This document shows, piece by piece, positions 1-5,226 of a stretch of 5,226 nucleotides of DNA. Origin of the DNA: Enterobacteriaceae bacterium. Its GTDB lineage: Bacteria > Pseudomonadota > Gammaproteobacteria > Enterobacterales > Enterobacteriaceae. The position numbers and the translations under genes were made by a program. Location of the stretch: the NCBI GenBank assembly GCA_022712475.1, contig JALAGK010000239.1:1-5226 (forward strand), read 5' to 3'. The notes under the pieces are model-generated. The model had not been told where the DNA came from, made no database searches, and saw only the letters and a program-made list of their open reading frames with translations. Each line of letters starts with the position of its first letter. Positions within the stretch are counted from its first letter, which is position 1.

Positions 1-1031
1 CTTAAGCCCAGGCTTTGCGCCGTGTTACGTGTGAGCATCATAATGCCGCGCACGCCGGTAGGGGAGGTTGCCTGGCTGTCCCAGTGGGATTCCTGGTAGG
101 CAATAGCAGCCAGTAGACGCCAGTCTATGTCCGTGGCGTATTTCTCAAACAGTGGCTTAAGGTCTGGCAGTACTTTATCCACCGCACGCAGGAAACTGCG
201 GGTATCCACATAATCAAAATTACCCACGTGGCCAAGATATTTCTCCTCCAGACGCGCCAGCGTACCGCTATTATTCATCTGATTAAAAAAATCGAGCATC
301 GCGGCAGACAGGCTGTCATCGTTGTCGCGCAGGCTAAACCAGGTGACGGGCTGTTCGTCGGTGACATCCAGCGCGACGGCAAGTTGCGGGTGGATGCGCT
401 GGAACATGCTAATGGCAACCGAATCAGCGATAGTATAGGCAATACTGCCATCGACGACTTTACGAAGCAGGGCGGCGGTGTTCTGTTTGTCATCAATGGC
501 CCAGCTCAGGTCAGGATATTTACTTTCTTTAAGCGCACGTAAATCACTCAGCACGGCAAGCCCAGGTGCCATAATCAGCTGATCTTCCTGCACATTACTG
601 AGTGTTTTTGGGCGCGGGGCACCCATCCGGTACACCATTTGTTGGGAGACGGAATAATAGGCCGGACCTGCATTGTACTGTTTACTGCGATCGCTGTTAT
701 AAACCAGGCCTGCGGCGAGCACGTCGGCGTTTCCGCTGTCCAGGTCGTCAAATAATTTATCGATACCTGAGCGCATGGTTATCTGGAGCTTTACGCCCAG
801 ATAATCGGCAAACCCCTGTGCCAGCTCGTAATCAAGTCCGCTGTCTTTGCCATTGACGCGGGTCAGCGTCAATGGGGTTGCGACGGTGCTCACGCGCAGT
901 ACACCGCGCGCTTTTATTTCAGCAATGCGGTTTTCGGCTTTGCTGGTCCAGGGGACGGATGGCCAGAGAGCCATCGCCAGAAGCAGGGTCACAACACCGA
1001 TAAGCAGATAATTAAGCTTTAGCTTTTTCAA
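1..1031 (-). CDS. mltF: Membrane-bound lytic murein transglycosylase F, 5' part (C-terminus beyond window)
   Basis: Lytic transglycosylase that cleaves the MurNAc-GlcNAc bond of peptidoglycan, forming 1,6-anhydroMurNAc ends; the family is attached to the inner face of the outer membrane. I translated the minus strand by hand: 343 complete codons are open, of about 518 expected from the E. coli protein. The N-terminus ([14 protein letters not shown]...) has a short basic stretch and a hydrophobic segment at about residues 8-23, fitting a signal sequence. Residues about 30-268 form a family 3 solute-binding-like lobe (GLDYELA at 65-71; [16 protein letters not shown]). The catalytic lobe begins near residue 270 ([14 protein letters not shown]). 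The catalytic Glu is E314 in AYQESHWD (codon 92-90), followed by [12 protein letters not shown], the family 1E counterpart of the GLMQL motif. The start is TTG at 1031-1029: it gives the exact family N-terminus, the frame upstream has no ATG, and it stops at 1100-1098. mltF is divergent from purL. The missing part is the rest of the catalytic lobe. Confidence 0.96.
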   Translation of the reverse strand, partial: MKKLKLNYLLIGVVTLLLAMALWPSVPWTSKAENRIAEIKARGVLRVSTVATPLTLTRVNGKDSGLDYELAQGFADYLGVKLQITMRSGIDKLFDDLDSGNADVLAAGLVYNSDRSKQYNAGPAYYSVSQQMVYRMGAPRPKTLSNVQEDQLIMAPGLAVLSDLRALKESKYPDLSWAIDDKQNTAALLRKVVDGSIAYTIADSVAISMFQRIHPQLAVALDVTDEQPVTWFSLRDNDDSLSAAMLDFFNQMNNSGTLARLEEKYLGHVGNFDYVDTRSFLRAVDKVLPDLKPLFEKYATDIDWRLLAAIAYQESHWDSQATSPTGVRGIMMLTRNTAQSLGL

Positions 1032-1040
1032 TAAGTTAAA

Positions 1041-1045
1041 TCTCT
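1041..1045 (-). promoter_or_regulatory. Weak ribosome binding site of mltF
   Basis: On the minus strand AGAGA lies nine bases before the TTG start codon. It is the only purine-rich stretch at usable distance and is a poor match to AGGAGG. It supports the TTG start only because the encoded N-terminus matches the family. A weak site plus TTG suggests low translation, as expected for a lytic enzyme. Confidence 0.4.
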
Positions 1046-1087
1046 GCGGTGCCTGAAATCTCAATAAGGAACAATGATGAACTACAG

Positions 1088-1093
1088 ATTGTA
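1088..1093 (-). promoter_or_regulatory. Candidate -10 element for mltF
   Basis: Read on the minus strand this is TACAAT, five of six matches to TATAAT. It would put the mRNA start near 1081, about 50 bases before the TTG codon. No good -35 hexamer lies 16-18 bases upstream; the nearest (TTGAGC, 1122-1117) is 23 bases away, too far. A second candidate is TATGAT at 1174-1169, with a weak TAGAAA 18 bases upstream. Neither is convincing. Confidence 0.25.
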
Positions 1094-1154
1094 CGGTTTA
1101 AGGCGAGCAGCATTTTGCTCAACAATGCGTATGCTGGCAACTCTTGCGGCACAA

Positions 1155-1166
1155 TTTGTGCACAAA
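1155..1166. repeat. 12-bp perfect palindrome TTTGTGCACAAA between mltF and purL
   Basis: The sequence equals its own reverse complement over 12 bases with no spacer. It lies 31 bases upstream of the PurR operator of purL and 123 bases upstream of the mltF start codon. Such symmetry suits a dimeric regulator, but I do not recognise it as a specific operator. By chance about 0.07 such palindromes are expected in this 270-bp spacer, but about one in the whole window. Confidence 0.5.
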
Positions 1167-1197
1167 ATATCATACAGGGTGTGACGATTTTATTTCT

Positions 1198-1213
1198 ACG
1201 CAAACGGTTTCGT
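1198..1213 (+). promoter_or_regulatory. PurR operator (PUR box) of purL
   Basis: ACGCAAACGGTTTCGT matches the known PurR consensus ACGCAAACGTTTTCNT at every defined position except the tenth (G instead of T). It lies directly upstream of the purL -10 element, at about -45 to -30 from the likely mRNA start, and so covers the -35 region. This fits repression by blocking RNA polymerase when PurR carries hypoxanthine or guanine. purL is a known PurR regulon member in E. coli; binding here is inferred from the match and position. Confidence 0.9.
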
Positions 1214-1236
1214 CGGTGCGGCGGATTCTCTATAAT
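1208..1236 (+). promoter_or_regulatory. purL promoter (sigma-70 type)
   Basis: A perfect TATAAT stands at 1231-1236. With a 17-bp spacer the -35 hexamer would be TTTCGT (1208-1213), only two of six matches to TTGACA and lying inside the PurR operator. No extended -10 TGn is present. Transcription should start near 1242-1244, giving an untranslated leader of about 58-60 bases. The -10 call is strong; the -35 is placed only by spacing. Confidence 0.8.
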
Positions 1237-1256
1237 AACGCCCGTTTTCCCCCGGA

Positions 1257-1270
1257 CGCCCGTAAGGGCG
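1257..1270 (+). other. Short hairpin in the purL leader
   Basis: CGCCC (1257-1261) pairs with GGGCG (1266-1270) around a GTAA loop; in RNA, GUAA is a GNRA-type tetraloop, known to stabilise hairpins. One more G-C pair (1255 with 1272) is possible beyond an A-C mismatch. It would form about 13 bases after the predicted mRNA start and ends some 20 bases before the ribosome binding site. No U-tract follows, so it is not an intrinsic terminator. The pairing is seen in the sequence; any function is unknown. Confidence 0.45.
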
Positions 1271-1291
1271 CCATATAGCCGCTTCGAAGAC

Positions 1292-1296
1292 GAGAG
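1292..1296 (+). promoter_or_regulatory. Ribosome binding site of purL
   Basis: GAGAG precedes two adjacent ATG codons, five bases before the first (1302) and eight before the second (1305). Spacing alone does not decide between them. The first ATG gives the 1295-residue protein with the MMEILRG N-terminus annotated in E. coli; using the second would remove one methionine only. Confidence 0.6.
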
Positions 1297-1301
1297 ATCT
1301 T

Positions 1302-4300
1302 ATGATGGAAATTCTGCGTGGTTCGCCCGCCCTGTCGACCTTCCGTATTAACAAACTTCTGGATAGTTTAAAGGCGGCCCAACTGCCGGTGAAGGGAATA
1401 TACGCAGAGTATATGCATTTCGCTGAACTCACCGCCCCCCTCGACGATGAAGCACGCACCCGCCTGACGCGTCTGCTGAAATACGGTCCAACCATTGAAG
1501 AGAATGCCCCTGAGGGGACGCTGATTCTGGTCACACCGCGCCCGGGCACGCTATCGCCGTGGTCTTCTAAAGCAACCGACATTGCCCGCAACTGCGCGCT
1601 GACGCAAGTTAAACGACTTGAGCGTGGCGTGGCTTACTATATTCACGGTGATACGCTCAGCGAAGTACAGCTCAAAGCTGTTGGCGCGTTACTGCATGAC
1701 CGGATGATGGAAACCGTATTCAGCTCGTTTGAACAGGCGCAGGCGCTGTTTGCCTACCATGAACCAATGCCTGTGCAGAGTGTGGATCTGCTGGGCCAGG
1801 GGCGTGCAGCACTGGTTGAGGCCAATATTCGCCTGGGGCTTGCGTTGGCAGAAGACGAAATTGATTATCTCCAGACGGCATTTACCCGACTGGGCCGCAA
1901 TCCGAACGATATCGAACTATATATGTTCGCCCAGGCAAACTCCGAGCATTGCCGCCATAAAATCTTTAACGCCGACTGGGTTATCGACGGCGAGTCACAG
2001 TCGAAGTCGCTTTTTAAAATGATTAAAAATACCTTCGAACAGACGCCGGACTTCGTGCTGTCAGCCTATAAAGACAACGCGGCGGTGATGGAGGGCTCAG
2101 AGGTTGGCCGCTTCTTTGCTGATGCTGATGGTGATCGCTACGCCTGGCATCAGGAGCCAGCGCATATCCTGATGAAAGTGGAAACCCATAACCATCCGAC
2201 CGCTATTTCACCCTGGCCTGGTGCCGCGACTGGCTCTGGCGGGGAGATTCGTGATGAAGGCGCAACCGGGCGCGGCGCTAAACCGAAAGCCGGACTGGTG
2301 GGTTTCTCCGTCTCTAACCTGCGTATTCCGGGCTTTGAGCAGCCATGGGAGCAGGACTTTGGTCGCCCTGAACGTATTGTGTCCGCGCTGGATATCATGA
2401 CCGAAGGCCCGCTGGGTGGAGCCGCGTTTAACAACGAATTTGGACGCCCGGCCCTGAACGGCTACTTCCGCACCTATGAAGAGCAGGTGGACAGCCACAA
2501 CGGCAGCGAGCTACGCGGTTATCATAAACCCATCATGCTGGCAGGCGGCATCGGTAATATCCGTGCTGACCATGTGCAGAAAGGTGAAATTCCCTCAGGC
2601 GCGAAGCTGATTGTGCTGGGTGGCCCGGCAATGAACATTGGCCTTGGTGGCGGTGCGGCATCGTCAATGGCATCCGGTCAATCTGATGCCGATCTGGATT
2701 TTGCGTCTGTACAGCGAGATAACCCGGAAATGGAGCGCCGCTGTCAGGAAGTGATTGACCGTTGCTGGCAGCTTGGCGATGACAACCCCATTCTGTTTAT
2801 ACATGATGTCGGGGCAGGTGGCCTGTCTAACGCCATGCCGGAGCTGGTCAGTGACGGCGGGCGTGGCGGGCGCTTTGAGCTGCGCGATATCCTCAGCGAT
2901 GAGCCCGGCATGAGCCCGCTGGAAGTGTGGTGTAACGAATCTCAGGAGCGCTATGTGCTGGCGGTGGCACCGGAGCAACTTGCCTTGTTTGATGCGCTAT
3001 GCCAGCGTGAACGAGCGCCGTACGCCGTGATTGGCGAGGCGACGCAAGAGCAGCATCTGACCCTGAATGACAGCCATTTCGACAACCAGCCTATCGATAT
3101 GCCGCTGGATGTGCTGTTGGGTAAAACGCCGAAAATGACCCGCGACGTGCGTACCCGCAAAGCCAACGGCAAAGCACTGAACCTGGCGGGGGTTGAACTG
3201 CAGGATGCCGTTAAGCGTGTACTGCATCTACCCGCTGTGGCTGAAAAAACCTTCCTTATTACCATTGGCGATCGCTCGGTAACCGGCATGGTTGCGCGTG
3301 ACCAGATGGTCGGGCCCTGGCAGGTGCCGGTGGCAAACTGCGCGGTGACCACGGCAAGTCTTGATAGTTATTATGGTGAGGCGATGGCGATTGGTGAGCG
3401 TGCCCCGGTGGCACTGCTCGATTTCGCCGCTTCTGCTCGTCTGGCGGTCGGTGAGGCGTTGACCAATATTGCCAGTACCCGCATTGGTGATCTCAAGCGC
3501 GTGAAGCTTTCTGCAAACTGGATGGCGGCAGCCGGACATCCTGGTGAAGACGCTGGGATGTACGAGGCGGTCAAAGCTGTGGGTGAGGAACTATGTCCAG
3601 CGCTGGGGCTGACCATTCCGGTGGGTAAAGACTCTATGTCGATGAAAACCCGCTGGCAGGAAGGCAATGAGCAGCGCGAAATGACCTCACCGCTCTCACT
3701 GGTGATATCTGCCTTTGGTCGCGTTGAAGACGTGCGCCAGACCGTCACACCGCAGCTTCGCACCGATGACAACGCTCTGCTGCTTCTTGACCTTGGTAAA
3801 GGCCACAATGCGCTTGGCGCGACGGCGCTGGCGCAGGTCTATCGTCAGCTGGGCGACAAACCTGCGGACGTGCGCGACGTGCAGCAGCTGAAAGGCTTTT
3901 TTGATGCTATTCAGGCGCTGCTGGCGCAGGGTAAGTTGCTGGCATACCATGATCGCGGCGACGGGGGCCTGCTGGTGACTCTCGCGGAAATGGCTTTTGC
4001 TGGCCATTGTGGTGTAGAGGCTGATATTGCTGCACTCGGTGATGACCGACTGGCTGCACTGTTTAACGAGGAACTGGGTGCCGTGATTCAGGTCGCCGCC
4101 GCAGAGCGTGGCTATGTTGAAAACGTGCTGCGTGACTACGGCCTGGCAGACTGCGTACATTTTCTCGGAAAAGCGGTGCAGGGCGACAGCTTTGTGTTGC
4201 GCGCAGGCGAAGAGACCGTGTTTACTGAAAGCCGCACTCAACTGCGCATGTGGTGGGCTGAAACCACCTGGCAAATGCAGCGTTTGCGCGATAATCCGGT

Positions 4301-5189
4301 TTGTGCCGACAGCGAGCACGATGCTAAACGCAATGATGCCGATCCGGGTCTGAACGTGAAGCTGTCGTTTGATATGAACGAGGATATTGCGGCGCCTTAT
4401 ATAGCTACCGGCGCGCGACCGAAAGTGGCGGTGCTGCGTGAACAGGGCGTCAACTCGCATGTGGAAATGGCTGCAGCGTTCGACAGGGCGGGTTTCGAGG
4501 CAATTGATGTGCACATGAGTGACTTGCTGTCCGGGCGTCGCAATCTGGAGTCTTTCCATACGCTGGTGGCGTGCGGTGGTTTCTCCTACGGTGATGTTCT
4601 TGGCGCAGGCGAAGGCTGGGCGAAATCGATTCTATTTAATAACCAAGTGCGTGATGAGTTTGAACGCTTCTTCCACCGCCCGCAGACACTGGCACTCGGT
4701 GTGTGTAACGGCTGCCAGATGATGTCAAACCTGCGCGAGCTAATCCCCGGTAGCGATCTGTGGCCGCGTTTTGTGCGTAACCAGTCAGAACGTTTTGAAG
4801 CGCGTTTCAGCCTGGTGGAAGTGAGCGCCAGTTCATCGCTGCTGCTGGATGGCATGGTCGGGTCTCGCCTGCCAATTGCGGTTTCTCACGGCGAAGGGCA
4901 GGTGGAATTCCGTGATGCGGCACAACTTGCGCAGCTTGAAAACAAAGGGCTGGTAGCGATGCGCTATGTGGACAACTTCGGTAAAGTCACACAGGCCTAT
5001 CCGGCGAACCCGAACGGCTCGGTAAATGGCATTACCGCCGTAGCCAGTGAAAGTGGCCGGGTGACCATTATGATGCCGCACCCGGAGCGCGTATTCCGTA
5101 GCGTTGCTAACTCCTGGCATCCGGAAGACTGGAATGAAGATGGTCCGTGGATGCGTCTGTTCCGTAATGCGCGCAAGCAGTTAGGTTAA
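1302..5189 (+). CDS. purL: Phosphoribosylformylglycinamidine synthase (FGAM synthetase), large single-chain type
   Basis: Cytosolic enzyme of de novo purine synthesis. It converts FGAR, glutamine and ATP to FGAM, glutamate, ADP and phosphate. The 1295 codons match the enterobacterial length and the frame is intact. Order: N-terminal PurS-like domain (about 1-150), linker, FGAM synthetase core of two AIRS-like halves (about 215-980), and a class I glutamine amidotransferase from about residue 1041 (KVAVLREQG). Visible key residues: H216 in SEHCRH; H296 in ETHNHP; the nucleotide loop [12 protein letters not shown] at 307-318; E718 and N722 (VGEALTN); D884. The amidotransferase triad is complete: C1135 in GVCNGC, H1260 and E1262 in MMPHPERVF. 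Two residues at the auxiliary nucleotide/Mg site are unusual against my recollection of the Salmonella/E. coli enzyme: N679 (Asp expected) and G886 (Ser expected, HDRSDGG). Translation starts at the first of two adjacent ATGs. Transcription is likely monocistronic and PurR-repressed; no terminator is seen in the 37 bases after the stop. Confidence 0.99.
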   Translation: MMEILRGSPALSTFRINKLLDSLKAAQLPVKGIYAEYMHFAELTAPLDDEARTRLTRLLKYGPTIEENAPEGTLILVTPRPGTLSPWSSKATDIARNCALTQVKRLERGVAYYIHGDTLSEVQLKAVGALLHDRMMETVFSSFEQAQALFAYHEPMPVQSVDLLGQGRAALVEANIRLGLALAEDEIDYLQTAFTRLGRNPNDIELYMFAQANSEHCRHKIFNADWVIDGESQSKSLFKMIKNTFEQTPDFVLSAYKDNAAVMEGSEVGRFFADADGDRYAWHQEPAHILMKVETHNHPTAISPWPGAATGSGGEIRDEGATGRGAKPKAGLVGFSVSNLRIPGFEQPWEQDFGRPERIVSALDIMTEGPLGGAAFNNEFGRPALNGYFRTYEEQVDSHNGSELRGYHKPIMLAGGIGNIRADHVQKGEIPSGAKLIVLGGPAMNIGLGGGAASSMASGQSDADLDFASVQRDNPEMERRCQEVIDRCWQLGDDNPILFIHDVGAGGLSNAMPELVSDGGRGGRFELRDILSDEPGMSPLEVWCNESQERYVLAVAPEQLALFDALCQRERAPYAVIGEATQEQHLTLNDSHFDNQPIDMPLDVLLGKTPKMTRDVRTRKANGKALNLAGVELQDAVKRVLHLPAVAEKTFLITIGDRSVTGMVARDQMVGPWQVPVANCAVTTASLDSYYGEAMAIGERAPVALLDFAASARLAVGEALTNIASTRIGDLKRVKLSANWMAAAGHPGEDAGMYEAVKAVGEELCPALGLTIPVGKDSMSMKTRWQEGNEQREMTSPLSLVISAFGRVEDVRQTVTPQLRTDDNALLLLDLGKGHNALGATALAQVYRQLGDKPADVRDVQQLKGFFDAIQALLAQGKLLAYHDRGDGGLLVTLAEMAFAGHCGVEADIAALGDDRLAALFNEELGAVIQVAAAERGYVENVLRDYGLADCVHFLGKAVQGDSFVLRAGEETVFTESRTQLRMWWAETTWQMQRLRDNPVCADSEHDAKRNDADPGLNVKLSFDMNEDIAAPYIATGARPKVAVLREQGVNSHVEMAAAFDRAGFEAIDVHMSDLLSGRRNLESFHTLVACGGFSYGDVLGAGEGWAKSILFNNQVRDEFERFFHRPQTLALGVCNGCQMMSNLRELIPGSDLWPRFVRNQSERFEARFSLVEVSASSSLLLDGMVGSRLPIAVSHGEGQVEFRDAAQLAQLENKGLVAMRYVDNFGKVTQAYPANPNGSVNGITAVASESGRVTIMMPHPERVFRSVANSWHPEDWNEDGPWMRLFRNARKQLG

Positions 5190-5226
5190 GGGTTTTGCGT
5201 CGTGACGGTTGCCTGGTGAAACTAAA
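5190..5226. other. Non-coding tail after purL
   Basis: These 37 bases hold no gene, no GC-rich hairpin followed by a T-run, and no recognisable promoter. CGTC and GACG (5197-5206) face each other with only two bases between, too close to form an RNA stem. In E. coli the small RNA glmY and then glrK follow purL on this strand; whether that holds here cannot be seen. Confidence 0.5.

Noticed and set aside
228..856. Plus-strand open frames (228-542 and 602-856) opposite mltF
   Set aside because: The minus strand here encodes a clear MltF sequence without interruption; these are antisense shadows.
1087..1102. Second PurR-like site, sharing ACGGTTT with the operator and overlapping the candidate mltF -10
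   Set aside because: Only about six of fifteen defined consensus positions match. A shared 7-mer is expected by chance about twice within a 270-bp spacer.
1105..1120. Inverted repeat GAGCA-N6-TGCTC upstream of mltF
   Set aside because: A five-pair stem with a six-base loop and no T-run; too weak to call a terminator or operator.
1157..1195. CRP-like half-sites (TGTGC at 1157-1161, TGTGA at 1180-1184)
   Set aside because: The partner half-sites at the required spacing are TATCA and TATTT, poor matches to TCACA. No convincing CRP site results.
1049..1351. 100-codon plus-strand frame from a GTG across the spacer into purL
   Set aside because: It runs through the PurR box, promoter and leader of purL, has no family resemblance, and overlaps the purL start in another frame.
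1196..1591. 131-codon minus-strand frame over the purL 5' end
   Set aside because: It is antisense to the conserved N-terminus of PurL and to its promoter, and the product has no recognisable domain.
3696..4559. 287-codon open frame antisense to purL
   Set aside because: Its codons lie exactly opposite purL codons, so it stays open wherever purL avoids TTA, CTA and TCA, which are rare codons here. It ends at a purL serine TCA (3696-3698). The product resembles nothing I know.
5190..5226. Terminator or start of the glmY region after purL
   Set aside because: No stem followed by a T-run and no GlrR-type TGTC-N10-GACA site occurs in the 37 bases; the window ends too soon.

Overview
The window looks like the chromosome of an enterobacterium (Enterobacterales, most likely Enterobacteriaceae). 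PurL is the full-length 1295-residue form and is close along its whole length to the Escherichia/Salmonella enzyme as I remember it. The divergent mltF-purL gene pair is the arrangement known from E. coli. MltF is clearly more diverged than PurL, so this is probably not Escherichia or Salmonella itself. I cannot name the genus from this sequence alone.

Layout: positions 1-1031 hold the 5' two thirds of mltF on the minus strand, a membrane-bound lytic transglycosylase; the gene runs off the left edge. It reads open from a TTG start with no internal stop. Positions 1032-1301 are a 270-bp divergent regulatory region. It contains a near-consensus PurR operator (1198-1213), a perfect TATAAT for purL (1231-1236), a short GTAA-loop hairpin in the purL leader (1257-1270), a 12-bp perfect palindrome of unknown role (1155-1166), and only weak candidate signals for mltF. 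Positions 1302-5189 hold complete purL on the plus strand, encoding phosphoribosylformylglycinamidine synthase. The last 37 bases are non-coding, with no visible terminator. In E. coli the next genes are the small RNA glmY and glrK, but nothing of them is seen here.

The two genes are not functionally coupled. purL belongs to de novo purine synthesis and is expected to be repressed by PurR with hypoxanthine or guanine. mltF is a cell-wall enzyme that only shares the upstream region.

This is ordinary core-genome sequence, and I found no undescribed system. The points most worth a second look are two substitutions (N679 and G886) at the auxiliary nucleotide/Mg site of PurL, loss of two aromatic residues in the predicted ligand-sensing lobe of MltF, and the unexplained palindrome between the two genes. 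Comparisons with E. coli and Salmonella proteins are from memory, not from an alignment.
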